This document shows positions 1 to 8,009 of a DNA stretch of 64,000 nt, in pieces. The translations under genes and the position numbers were made by a program. The stretch spans positions 248,001-312,000 of the forward strand of contig CBDAQR010000003.1 in the NCBI GenBank assembly GCA_965199055.1. The letters are read 5' to 3'. Source of the stretch: CBDAQR01 sp965199055 (GTDB lineage: Bacteria; Pseudomonadota; Gammaproteobacteria; Pseudomonadales; Halieaceae). The stretch's first letter is position 1, and each line of letters opens with the position of its first letter. The notes beneath the pieces are model-generated. The model was not told the origin of the DNA. It worked only from the letters and a program-made list of their open reading frames with translations, and did not search any database.

Positions 1-273
1 GCATACCTCCTGGTAGCTTGGATTGGGCGTGAAGCCCGCAGCGTAACCAGCGGCCGTCGTAAATACTCCCTCCAACTGCCAGAACTTGCGCTCCACCCCC
101 CAGAAACAGCCCATGCCGAAAACCGCCTGTTCCAGGTGCTCGGCAAACGGCCCCTTCAGGGGGTTACCGTTAACGAAATGCGTTTCTGGCACCGGCATGA
201 CATCGGCACGGCCGGGAAGCGCCGTGTCGGCATCTGGCATCAGATGCTTTTTGCGTATGTCGAATAAACCCAT
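1..273 (-). CDS. msrA: Peptide-methionine (S)-S-oxide reductase MsrA, 3' end cut by window
   Basis: N-terminal 91 residues of MsrA, which reduces methionine-S-sulfoxide in proteins and repairs oxidative damage. The family's active-site signature GCFWG is visible at about residues 56-60, with the nucleophilic cysteine, followed by the conserved segment with AAGYAAGFTPNPSY and EVC. The leader (MGLFDIRKK, then PVPETHFVNGNPLKGPF) is like that of proteobacterial MsrA. The ATG at 273 has a GAGAGGA ribosome site just upstream. The C-terminal part lies outside the window. It is divergent from the PhoD-like gene, with only 66 bases between starts. Confidence 0.95.
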   Translation of the reverse strand, partial: MGLFDIRKKHLMPDADTALPGRADVMPVPETHFVNGNPLKGPFAEHLEQAVFGMGCFWGVERKFWQLEGVFTTAAGYAAGFTPNPSYQEVC

Positions 274-339
274 AACAATTCCTCTCAGGTAGTCATTGAA
301 CACTATACCCGCACATGGAAATACGCTAGCTTAATCCGA

Positions 340-2274
340 ATGGATGTAGATCGTCGCGGTTTCCTGCGTATAGCCGGCACCGCTTACCTGACTGCGAGCC
401 TCCCGTTCCCCGTGGCCGTCATAGCCAGCGATGGTGAGAGCGTCGTTTTCCCGCAGGGTGTAGCTTCGGCAGACCCCGAGCCCAACGCCGTATTATTGTG
501 GACGCGCGCAGTTCCAGGCGGAGAATCGCCCTGGGCAGCACCCGCTAGCGAGCAGCCGATTGAGCTAACGCTGCAGCTCAGCGAGCACGAGAGTTTCGAC
601 ACGGTAGTGTTGGAGGAAGCTGTTATAGCTGAGCCTGCCAACGATTTCACAGTGCGGGCCTGGGTCGAGGGCCTGCAGCCAGCCCGTCATTATTATTACC
701 GTTTTGTTTCCAGTGCGGGCACCTCGCGCACTGGCCGCACAATGACTGCGCCTGCGGCTGATTCAGACCACCCGGTACGGCTGGCGTTTGCCAGTTGTCA
801 GAACTACGAACAAGGCTATTACGGCGCCTGGGCGAGGATGGTCACGGAAGACAAAGCACGCCCCCTCGATGAGCAGATTCAGTTCGTTCTTCATCTGGGT
901 GACTTCATTTACGAGCGCTATCGCAATGGGCCCACGCACGGCCAGAATTTCGCCCGCCGGCTGCCAGAGTACCCAAACGGGGCCAGCGATGGGGAGCGGA
1001 TCTGGGCAGACTCCCTGGCGGACTATCGGCACCTGTACAAAACCCATCTCGCCGATCAGCAACTACAGGACGCCCGAGCCCGCTGGTCCTTTATCTGCAC
1101 CTGGGACGATCACGAATTCAGTAACGACGGTTTCCGCGAGTTCAGTACCTATACTCCTATTCCAAAACCAGAGCTGCAGCGACGCCGCAACGCCCATAAG
1201 GCCTGGTACGAATTTATGCCGGCGCGAGTGCCCGCCCGCGAAGACCTGCGTATCTATCGCCAGGTACGCTGGGGTAAGCAAGTCGACCTGTTGATTTCTG
1301 ATCTGCGTACCTATCGCAGTAACCCGCCAGTGCCGCACGGCCTGGGCAGCGAGCTGGGCATGCCGCTGGATGCGGTAGAACTGGTCGAGATCTTTGACCG
1401 CGGCCGTGAGTACAACAACGGCAACCCTCCCGAGAACCTGCCCTTTGGCGATGGCACCACACCCAACCTGGCTCGCAACCGGGAGCCGGGCAGTATGCTG
1501 GGGGCGGAACAAAAGCAGTGGTTCAAGAACGCACTTAAGGACTCCGATGCCACCTGGAAAGTCTGGGGCAACAGCCTGCCACTGTTGCCGTTACGCCTGG
1601 ATCTGAGCTCAATCCCTATGGCGGGCATGTACGATTCGATTCTCTCAGAAGACGCCTGGGGCGGATTTCCAGGAGAGTATCGAGAACTGATGGCCTGGCT
1701 GGACAATGAGGCGATCAGCGGCATGGTGTCACTGTCAGGCGATCACCACAGTCACGGTGCAGCGACGCTGGTCCTGGACCCACGCGATGAACACTCTCGC
1801 GCTGTCGCCGCTGACTTTAATGTGAGCGGTATCAGTTCCACCCCCCACTACGCCAACGTGGTTTACCGCGCCGAGCGCGACAATACAGAGTTCCGGCAGC
1901 TAGTATTGAAGGAGGTTAACGGCGAACGGCTGGAAACCTGGAACCTGAGCCTGAGCGAAGGCGTATTGGCCTCTATCGCCTTCGACAAAACGGGCATGAA
2001 AGGTCTGGCCGAGTGGCTGGGGCCCAATTCTGCCAGTCCCGGCTTGGCGTATATCGATACCAACAGCAATGGGTTTGGCGTCGCCAGCTTCGACAGCAGC
2101 CAGTGCCAGGTCGAGCTGGTAACGATTACACCGCCGCTCAAACCCAGCGGCCCCGAGGGTGACGCGGTTATTCGTCGTGCCAAATTCAAGCTACCACTCT
2201 GGCAGACCGGAGAGGCTCCAGCGCTGCAGGGGCCAGAGTTCGAAGGCAAGCCGCCCTTTCCTTACGGCGACTAA
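340..2274 (+). CDS. phoD: PhoD-like alkaline phosphatase/phosphodiesterase, Tat-exported
   Basis: A 644-residue protein. Residues 1-30 form a twin-arginine signal (DRRGFLR followed by a hydrophobic stretch), so export is folded and Tat-dependent. Residues about 36-140 match the PhoD N-terminal beta domain (FPQGVASADPEPNAVLLWTR). The catalytic metallophosphatase part follows, with ASCQNYEQGYYGAW, HLGDFIYE, TWDDHEFSNDG and SGDHHSHGA carrying the metal ligands expected in this Ca/Fe-dependent family. It probably hydrolyses phosphate mono- or diesters in the periplasm or outside the cell. No clear Shine-Dalgarno precedes the ATG. No Pho box was identified by eye, so phosphate regulation is not shown. 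It stands alone between msrA and a hypothetical cluster. Confidence 0.9.
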   Translation: MDVDRRGFLRIAGTAYLTASLPFPVAVIASDGESVVFPQGVASADPEPNAVLLWTRAVPGGESPWAAPASEQPIELTLQLSEHESFDTVVLEEAVIAEPANDFTVRAWVEGLQPARHYYYRFVSSAGTSRTGRTMTAPAADSDHPVRLAFASCQNYEQGYYGAWARMVTEDKARPLDEQIQFVLHLGDFIYERYRNGPTHGQNFARRLPEYPNGASDGERIWADSLADYRHLYKTHLADQQLQDARARWSFICTWDDHEFSNDGFREFSTYTPIPKPELQRRRNAHKAWYEFMPARVPAREDLRIYRQVRWGKQVDLLISDLRTYRSNPPVPHGLGSELGMPLDAVELVEIFDRGREYNNGNPPENLPFGDGTTPNLARNREPGSMLGAEQKQWFKNALKDSDATWKVWGNSLPLLPLRLDLSSIPMAGMYDSILSEDAWGGFPGEYRELMAWLDNEAISGMVSLSGDHHSHGAATLVLDPRDEHSRAVAADFNVSGISSTPHYANVVYRAERDNTEFRQLVLKEVNGERLETWNLSLSEGVLASIAFDKTGMKGLAEWLGPNSASPGLAYIDTNSNGFGVASFDSSQCQVELVTITPPLKPSGPEGDAVIRRAKFKLPLWQTGEAPALQGPEFEGKPPFPYGD

Positions 2275-2286
2275 GCGCTGTCTCAG

Positions 2287-2320
2287 TTTCATTGCCTTGC
2301 GGAACCGCATGGTAATGAAA
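2287..2320 (+). terminator. Imperfect hairpin after phoD
   Basis: An inverted repeat pairs TTTCATT with AATGAAA and contains an inner GCGG/CCGC stem with a two-base loop. It lies 12 bases after the phoD stop. There is no T-run directly after it, so it may be a weak terminator or a transcript-stabilising structure. A smaller ATGCCG/CGGCAT stem follows at 2367-2391, before the next gene. Confidence 0.35.
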
Positions 2321-2423
2321 TTGTCGAAAAAAACCGGTAACCTCACGTTATTATTGAAAAAACGCAATGCCGACCCCAGTAATGACGGCATGTGGTAGAG
2401 AGAAGTAAAGAGGTAGAAACACA

Positions 2424-2603
2424 ATGAGTGAATCACGCAGCATCAATATGGAAGATTTTTGCAGCCGCAAACTCTGGGAGATGGTGAGTCAGGAGAAGAC
2501 CACCACGCCGGATGAATTGCAGGCTGCCATCGAGGAACTGGCACAGCGCCGGCATTATCTCAGCGAACTTGAACAACTCGGAAAACTGACCCCCAAGACC
2601 TGA
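2424..2603 (+). CDS. Small helical hypothetical protein (59 aa)
   Basis: A 59-residue ORF starting at the ATG at 2424, with an AGAGG purine-rich site upstream. The sequence is charged and predicted helical (for example DELQAAIEELAQRRHYLSEL), has no cysteine pair beyond a single Cys, no membrane segment and no signal peptide. It ends 7 bases before the VWA-like gene, in the same direction, so the two are probably co-transcribed. I do not recognise a family. The conserved-looking helix-turn-helix-like spacing is not enough to claim DNA binding. The support for it being real is the ribosome site, the tight spacing to the next gene and the codon pattern. Confidence 0.65.
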   Translation: MSESRSINMEDFCSRKLWEMVSQEKTTTPDELQAAIEELAQRRHYLSELEQLGKLTPKT

Positions 2604-2610
2604 AAAGCCA

Positions 2611-3303
2611 TTGGCGAAACTCCCCCAGCGTCGGTCGAGCTCCGGCGAAATAGACAAGTTCCTGACTCGCAGCAAAGCGTTAGCCACCCGCGGCCCGGGT
2701 GACGGTCGACTGCTGTTCGCCATCGACGCCACCGCCAGCCGCCAACCCACCTGGGACCGCGCCTGCCAGTTACAGGGCGAGATGTTCATGGCCACACGCA
2801 ACAGCGCAGCGCTGTCGGTGCAACTGTGTTACTTCCGTGGCTTCAATGATTTTCGTGCAGGACCATGGCTGCAGGACGAAACTTCCCTCCTCCGGGAAAT
2901 GAGCCGGGTGCGCTGTGAAGGCGGCTACACGCAAATCCTGCGGGTGCTAAAACACGCACAGCAGGAGCACAAGCAACAAGCGATTAAGGCAGTAGTGCTC
3001 ATCGGAGATGCCTGCGAAGAAAACCCCGACCTGCTTGCAGGTAAGGCAGGTGAACTGGGAATCGCCCAACTGCCGCTGTTCATGTTCCAGGAGGGACACG
3101 ACCGGCAGACCGAAACCGTATTCAGGCAGATGGCAAAGCTCTCTGGCGGCGCCTGGGCTCGGTTCGACCATCGCAGCGCGAGGGAACTGGCCGAGCTGCT
3201 AGGGGCCGTGGCGCGCTACGCCACCGGCGGTCGCGATAGCCTGCTGGAATATGGCGCAGGTGCAAGTTCTGGCGTTAAACTGCTGCTCGAGCAATTGAAA
3301 TAG
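2611..3303 (+). CDS. VWA-like (von Willebrand A) domain protein
   Basis: A 230-residue soluble protein starting at TTG 2611 (the next ATG, at 2782, would remove the metal site). After a basic N-terminus, residues about 33-45 (LLFAIDATASR) give a DxTxS version of the MIDAS motif. VLIGDACEEN near residue 130 resembles the second acidic VWA loop. The remaining strand/helix pattern fits a VWA fold to the C-terminus. VWA domains often bind partner proteins through a divalent ion; the partner here is unknown. It sits 7 bases after the 59-aa gene and 9 bases before the membrane J-domain gene, so it probably works with the J-protein. No enzymatic function can be assigned. Confidence 0.75.
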   Translation: MAKLPQRRSSSGEIDKFLTRSKALATRGPGDGRLLFAIDATASRQPTWDRACQLQGEMFMATRNSAALSVQLCYFRGFNDFRAGPWLQDETSLLREMSRVRCEGGYTQILRVLKHAQQEHKQQAIKAVVLIGDACEENPDLLAGKAGELGIAQLPLFMFQEGHDRQTETVFRQMAKLSGGAWARFDHRSARELAELLGAVARYATGGRDSLLEYGAGASSGVKLLLEQLK

Positions 3304-3312
3304 GGCCGGCTT

Positions 3313-4032
3313 TTGCCCCGACTGATTCTTATCGTGGCGATCGGATTGATCGTCTATATCGTTTACCACCGGATTCGCGCGATGCCGGCGGCACAGCAAA
3401 AATCCGCCTGGGTGAAAGTGGGTCTCGTCGGCCTGGTTGCCGTTGTCGCCCTGGCCACAGTGACGGGACGCATGCACTGGTTAGGTGCCGCCATTACCGG
3501 TTTATTGGTTTTTGCCGCGCGCCTCTTGCCCACGCTGATTCGACTCTTCCCCGTATTGCAGTGGCTGCAGCGGCAGCGCGGCCCCTCCGGAATGGGCGCG
3601 GGTGCCCAGCAATCGAAAGTGGAAACCGCACTGCTGCGCATGGTGTTGGATCACGCCAGCGGTGATATCGGTGGCGAAGTGCTGGACGGCGAATACCAGG
3701 GCCGGCAACTCGACGATCTCGACCAGCAGCAGTTGGAAAGCCTGCTGGCCTGGTGCCAGTCACGGGATGTCGATTCGGCGCGGCTGCTGGAAAGTTACCT
3801 ACAACGCCGCTTTGGCGAGGATTGGAGTGGTGATCGGACCCCACCCCCACAGCACGGCAGCGATATGAACCGGAGCGAGGCCCTGGCCATTCTCGGGCTC
3901 GACGAAAGTGCGACCGACAAAGAGATCGTCACTGCACACCGGCAGCTGATGCAGAAACTGCACCCGGATCGGGGCGGCAATGATTACCTGGCAGCCAAGC
4001 TCAATCAGGCCAAAGACCTGTTGCTAGGATGA
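3313..4032 (+). CDS. Membrane-anchored J-domain protein
   Basis: A 239-residue protein from a TTG start at 3313. The N-terminus has a hydrophobic helix at residues 2-18 (LILIVAIGLIVYIVY) and further hydrophobic segments at about 33-53 and 56-80, so it is anchored in the inner membrane. A middle domain of about 90 residues is unassigned. The C-terminal 55 residues are a J domain with helix II, the HPD tripeptide (QKLHPDRGGND) and a short helix III, ending in KDLLLG. J domains stimulate ATP hydrolysis by DnaK. The arrangement with the J domain at the C-terminus recalls DjlA or the mitochondrial Pam18 type, but the rest differs from DjlA. It follows the VWA-like gene by 9 bases. Confidence 0.85.
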   Translation: MPRLILIVAIGLIVYIVYHRIRAMPAAQQKSAWVKVGLVGLVAVVALATVTGRMHWLGAAITGLLVFAARLLPTLIRLFPVLQWLQRQRGPSGMGAGAQQSKVETALLRMVLDHASGDIGGEVLDGEYQGRQLDDLDQQQLESLLAWCQSRDVDSARLLESYLQRRFGEDWSGDRTPPPQHGSDMNRSEALAILGLDESATDKEIVTAHRQLMQKLHPDRGGNDYLAAKLNQAKDLLLG

Positions 4033-4109
4033 CAGTGGCAGCGAGGTAATGATGTCGTTACACTGCGCGGCGTTTTCGATCTACAACACGGGAGTTAGCG
4101 GGAATCACC

Positions 4110-4478
4110 ATGACTGAAGTCTTCGTCGTACGTAATCAGTTGGGACACTACTGGGGCAAGAAAAAGCGCTGGGTAGACGGCACTGTCGCCAAGCGGGTGA
4201 TGCACGTGAAACACGAGGACGAGGGTCTGAACCTGCTGGTAGAGCTGAGCGCGAAAGATATCGAACTACGCGGAGAGGTCTTTCCTGTGGAGCTCAACGA
4301 CAAGGGTATTCCAGAGGTTGAACCCAGCGAACATCGGCTGGAAGACGAGGAAGATATCGCCAAGAAAGCGGAAGCTGCTGCTGAAGCCAATGAGGAGCCA
4401 GAGTCGTCCGATGGCGCCGCGGAAAACGCAGATAGCGCAGCCGATTCCGCCGCCGAGGAAGACAGTTCCACCGCTTGA
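4110..4478 (+). CDS. Hypothetical protein with acidic Ala/Glu/Asp tail
   Basis: A 122-residue protein with a GCGGGAA ribosome site before ATG 4110. Residues 1-70 form a compact region (EVFVVRNQLGHYWGKKKRW at the start) that looks globular and conserved. Residues about 72-122 are a low-complexity tail rich in Glu, Asp, Ala and Ser, probably disordered. There is no signal peptide or membrane segment. It lies 77 bases after the J-domain gene and 59 bases before htpX, so it could belong to either unit. I do not recognise a function. The tail might bind basic proteins or ions, which is a guess. Confidence 0.7.
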   Translation: MTEVFVVRNQLGHYWGKKKRWVDGTVAKRVMHVKHEDEGLNLLVELSAKDIELRGEVFPVELNDKGIPEVEPSEHRLEDEEDIAKKAEAAAEANEEPESSDGAAENADSAADSAAEEDSSTA

Positions 4479-4537
4479 AACTTATCATCCTGCCCCCATA
4501 TTCCATGAATACGGATGGGTTCTAGAGGTTTTCGACG

Positions 4538-5419
4538 ATGCGCATACTATTGTTTCTAGCCACTAACTTCGCGATTCTGCTGGTGGCAGGCACCGTGCTG
4601 AACTTGCTCGGTTTCAACTCATTCATGGCCGCCAACGGGGTCGATCTGAACCTGAACGCGCTGCTTGTCTTCTGCGCGGTGTTTGGCTTTTCCGGCTCGC
4701 TGATTTCGCTGTTCTTGTCGAAATGGATGGCCAAGCGCGGCACCGGTACTCAGATTATTGAGCAAGCCAGCAATAGCGACGAGCAGTGGCTGCTAAGCAC
4801 GGTCAAAGAACTGGCCGAAGATGCCGGCATAGGCATGCCCGAAGTTGGCATCTTTCCCAGCCAGGTCTCCAATGCCTTCGCGACCGGTTGGAACCGCAAC
4901 AACGCCCTGGTTGCGGTCAGCGCCGGACTGTTACAAAGATTCAGCAAGGATGAGGTCCGTGCCGTGCTGGCGCATGAGATTGGCCACGTCGCCAACGGCG
5001 ATATGGTAACGCTAACGCTCATTCAAGGCGTGGTAAATACCTTCGTGCTCTTCTTCTCGCGCATCATCGGTCACACCGTTGACCGTGTCGTATTCAAGAA
5101 CGAGCGTGGCTACGGCATCGGCTACTGGGTAACTACGATTATCGCCCAGGTCGTGCTTAGCATTCTCGCCTCAATGATCGTCATGTGGTTCTCGCGCTGG
5201 CGTGAGTATCGGGCCGATGCAGCGGGCGCTAGCCTGGCCGGTAATGCAGCGATGATTGGCGCACTGCAGAAGCTGCAAGCCGAACAGGGGCTGCCACAGG
5301 ATATGCGAGGCGAGTTAACGGCCTTCGGTATTAGCGAGCAACTCAAGGAAGGCGCCTCGCGCCTGTTCAGCTCCCACCCGCCGCTGGCGGATAGGATTGC
5401 AGCACTGCAAGCACGTTAA
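4538..5419 (+). CDS. htpX: Membrane zinc metalloprotease HtpX (M48)
   Basis: A 293-residue inner-membrane protease that degrades misfolded membrane proteins with FtsH and is often heat-shock induced. Two hydrophobic helices occupy residues 3-25 and 38-60. The zinc motif HEIGH is at 146-150 (VLAHEIGHVANGD), the third ligand lies in the later motif EYRADAAGA, and two more hydrophobic segments lie between them. The C-terminal FSSHPPLADRIAAL is typical of the family. Length agrees with E. coli HtpX. ATG 4538 is preceded by AGAGG at a good distance. It ends 21 bases before a convergent gene. Confidence 0.95.
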   Translation: MRILLFLATNFAILLVAGTVLNLLGFNSFMAANGVDLNLNALLVFCAVFGFSGSLISLFLSKWMAKRGTGTQIIEQASNSDEQWLLSTVKELAEDAGIGMPEVGIFPSQVSNAFATGWNRNNALVAVSAGLLQRFSKDEVRAVLAHEIGHVANGDMVTLTLIQGVVNTFVLFFSRIIGHTVDRVVFKNERGYGIGYWVTTIIAQVVLSILASMIVMWFSRWREYRADAAGASLAGNAAMIGALQKLQAEQGLPQDMRGELTAFGISEQLKEGASRLFSSHPPLADRIAALQAR

Positions 5420-5440
5420 GCAATGCATTCGGGCCGCTCG

Positions 5441-6133
5441 CTAGGGAGCCTTAATTAAGTACTCGCTGGTGGGGATCACGTCGATCTTCTCAAAATCGAT
5501 GAACCGGGCACAACTGTCGATCATGGCTTTCAGGTTTTTCTGCAGGTCTTCATCATTGTCGACGTTGTAGAACGCGTGCGGCGAGCTCATCGCCTCCGCA
5601 GGAAAGTTTTCCTCAATCACGGCATCAAAGGGGGGCGCGCAATAGGTCATGGGACGCACGATCACGTTTTGTCGATAGCCAAAAGTTGATTGGGTATCTA
5701 TCGCCACCTGGGTGTGACTGCCATGCCAGATTTCCAGCCACTGCTGTTCGCTGAGTCGGCGCGGGCGCTGAAGAAAAACCACCTGCGCCATACCCGGTGT
5801 GCGCTCCCCTTCAGAGGCGCCGCTCAGCAGCGGCTCCGATTCCGTGACCAGGTAACCCACCAGCCGCTCGACATGCGCCTCGATAACCTGCTCAATCTCT
5901 GCGCGAAACACCGAACTGTTCACCCACACCGAGAGCATCGCATCCATTACCGGCTTGCAGTGCTCCTGGCGCAGACCCACCGCCGCAGCCACGTCGCTGT
6001 CTACCACCGACACTCGCAACCCTCTCACACCTAAGTCCAATAATTTAGGCGCCACCTCATCAAGCAGCACACTGCGGAACGCATCGCCATCCAATTGCGA
6101 ATTCTTCCAAACGGGGTAGAGAATTTTTTCCAT
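5441..6133 (-). CDS. EthD/dimeric alpha-beta-barrel-like protein
   Basis: The C-terminal half (about 120 residues, beginning MAQVVFLQRPRRLSEQQW) resembles EthD-type or stress-response dimeric ferredoxin-like domains, with WLEIWHGSHTQVAIDTQSTF and a final YNVDNDEDL region. The N-terminal half may be a second diverged copy. I chose ATG 6133 (230 aa, starting MEKILYPVWKN), which has AGGT upstream. Longer starts to 6217 would run into the divergent DUF1499 gene and add residues with no conserved look. Members of this fold include small oxygenases and degradation-pathway accessory proteins; substrate and role here are unknown. Confidence 0.65.
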   Translation of the reverse strand: MEKILYPVWKNSQLDGDAFRSVLLDEVAPKLLDLGVRGLRVSVVDSDVAAAVGLRQEHCKPVMDAMLSVWVNSSVFRAEIEQVIEAHVERLVGYLVTESEPLLSGASEGERTPGMAQVVFLQRPRRLSEQQWLEIWHGSHTQVAIDTQSTFGYRQNVIVRPMTYCAPPFDAVIEENFPAEAMSSPHAFYNVDNDEDLQKNLKAMIDSCARFIDFEKIDVIPTSEYLIKAP

Positions 6134-6191
6134 AACAGACCTGTTCATCGCGTGGTTTAGAGGGCCGATTATAGGAAAAACTGACGCCCCG

Positions 6192-6959
6192 ATGTATGCT
6201 TGCGACATGTTCGACATTCTTGGGAATCACCCCCTCAAACAGCACGCCCACGGCTACTCTCGACTGGTCGGCTGGTGCGGCGTTTTCTCCTGGGTCTGCT
6301 TTGTTGTGGCGCCCTCCTCCGTTATCTTGATGCGCACGGGCCTCGACTATCAATATGGCTTGCCGCCCTTTGCGCTGGGCAGCCTCCTGTCACTGCTGAT
6401 CACGATCGGCCTGGCAATCGCCTACCGCCGGCCGCGCTATTTTCACCACCGCCGCGCCATATTGAAGGCCGTTGCTCCTTCCACACCCTGGGCGCTATTT
6501 ATGGTGATTATCATCATCCGAGCAGCGCCCTACCCGGCCATACACGATGTCAGCACCGACCCAGACGACCCGCCAATATTCGACGCGGCACCTGCGTTGC
6601 GCGGCCCCAAAGCCAACCCGGTGGACATCAACCCGGAGGCCGTAGCCATACAGCGCAAGGCCTATCCGGAGCTGCGCACCATCACTACACCACTCGGCCC
6701 GGAAGCGGCTTTTCAAAAGGCGATGGACGTGGCCGAATCGCTCGAGTGGTTGGTGTATAACAGCAACCCCCGCATTGGCGTGCTGGAGGCCAGTTACACC
6801 TCAGAGTTATTTGGCTTTGTCGACGATGTGGTCATCCGGGTGCGCGGACTGAACCCAGGCGCCGAGGTAGACCTGCGCTCGGTATCGCGGGTGGGCAAAG
6901 GCGATATGGGAGCCAATGCCAAACGCATAAGCCAGTTCATCGAAGCCTACGAACGCTAA
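6192..6959 (+). CDS. DUF1499 family membrane protein
   Basis: A 255-residue protein. The N-terminal third holds three hydrophobic helices (about residues 26-50, 55-76 and 97-112). The C-terminal half matches the DUF1499 pattern (FQKAMDVAESLEWLVYNSNP, then ASYTSELFGFVDDVVIRVR and ending with NAKRISQFIEAY). DUF1499 proteins have no established biochemical role. ATG 6192 is the first start; MFDILGNH at 6207 is an equally possible one, since neither has a strong ribosome site. It ends 3 bases before the serine protease gene, implying a shared transcript. Confidence 0.8.
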   Translation: MYACDMFDILGNHPLKQHAHGYSRLVGWCGVFSWVCFVVAPSSVILMRTGLDYQYGLPPFALGSLLSLLITIGLAIAYRRPRYFHHRRAILKAVAPSTPWALFMVIIIIRAAPYPAIHDVSTDPDDPPIFDAAPALRGPKANPVDINPEAVAIQRKAYPELRTITTPLGPEAAFQKAMDVAESLEWLVYNSNPRIGVLEASYTSELFGFVDDVVIRVRGLNPGAEVDLRSVSRVGKGDMGANAKRISQFIEAYER

Positions 6960-6962
6960 GCC

Positions 6963-8006
6963 ATGAAAGCGGTACTCACCAGTATTTTGTTACTCCTGAG
7001 CGCCTTTGCGCAGGCGGCACCGGAGTACCTCAGTTTCAAAACCGAAGATGAGGCCAACAGCACCGAAATCTATCAAAAGGCCAGCCCGGCGGTCGTGCAC
7101 GTGACCAGCACCGCGCTCAAGCGGAGCTTTTTTAATCGCAATGTGCTCGAAGTTCGCCAGGGCAGCGGCAGCGGCTTTATCTGGGATAAGAACGGGCTGG
7201 TGGTGACCAATTATCACGTGATTCGAAATGCCAATCGCATGATCATTGAGCTGCACGACCAGAGCCAATGGGAAGCTACTGTAATTGGCCTGGCCCCCGA
7301 GAAAGACCTCGCCGTATTGCGCATTGAGGCACCGGAAGATCTGCTGTTTCCGCTGCCTATTGGCGACTCTTCGGAACTGGAGGTCGGCCGCAAGGTGCTC
7401 GCGATTGGCAACCCCTTTGGTCTGGATACCACACTCACCACGGGCGTGGTGAGTGCGTTGGGCCGAGAAATTGCAGCACCCAATAATCGGCGCATACGCG
7501 GTGTGATTCAAACCGATGCAGCTATTAACCCCGGCAACTCCGGCGGCCCCCTTCTGAACTCACTGGGACAACTGGTAGGCGTTAACACTGCTATTTACAG
7601 CCCCTCGGGAGCCAGCGCCGGTATTGGTTTTGCTATTCCCGTCAACACCGTCAAAGACGTGGTCCCGCAGCTCATCAGCTTCGGCAAATTGTACCGTCCG
7701 GTAATCGGCATCGAATTGGCCAGCGCCCGTTGGAGTCGGCGCCAGCGGATTGAGGGGGTACCCGTGGTGCGCGTCTTTCCGGGAATGCCCGCCGCCGAAG
7801 CTGGCATGAGCGGCGCCTGGAAGAACTATCGCGGCGAGATCGTGCTCGGCGACATCATCAAAGCCATCGATGGACAGTCCGTCGCCAATAACGATGACTA
7901 CCTGAGCTTTATGGAAAAGCGCAAGACCGGGGATGAGGTCGTGATTACCACCGAGCTTAACGGTGAAGAGCGCGAGTACCGCGTTAGGCTTGCGGAGCCC
8001 CAGTAA
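6963..8006 (+). CDS. Secreted trypsin-like serine protease with PDZ domain (HtrA/Deg type)
   Basis: A 347-residue protein with a cleavable signal peptide at residues 1-18 (AFAQA, then PEY). The chymotrypsin-fold triad is complete: His85 in TNYHVI, Asp115 in DLAVLRI and Ser193 in GNSGGPL. A single C-terminal PDZ domain starts near residue 245 (VVRVFPGMPAAEAG). DegS and DegQ relatives act in periplasmic quality control or in regulated proteolysis of anti-sigma factors. Unlike DegS there is a cleavable signal rather than an obvious anchor. It follows the DUF1499 gene closely, so the two may act in the same envelope process. Confidence 0.9.
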   Translation: MKAVLTSILLLLSAFAQAAPEYLSFKTEDEANSTEIYQKASPAVVHVTSTALKRSFFNRNVLEVRQGSGSGFIWDKNGLVVTNYHVIRNANRMIIELHDQSQWEATVIGLAPEKDLAVLRIEAPEDLLFPLPIGDSSELEVGRKVLAIGNPFGLDTTLTTGVVSALGREIAAPNNRRIRGVIQTDAAINPGNSGGPLLNSLGQLVGVNTAIYSPSGASAGIGFAIPVNTVKDVVPQLISFGKLYRPVIGIELASARWSRRQRIEGVPVVRVFPGMPAAEAGMSGAWKNYRGEIVLGDIIKAIDGQSVANNDDYLSFMEKRKTGDEVVITTELNGEEREYRVRLAEPQ

Positions 8007-8009
8007 CGC

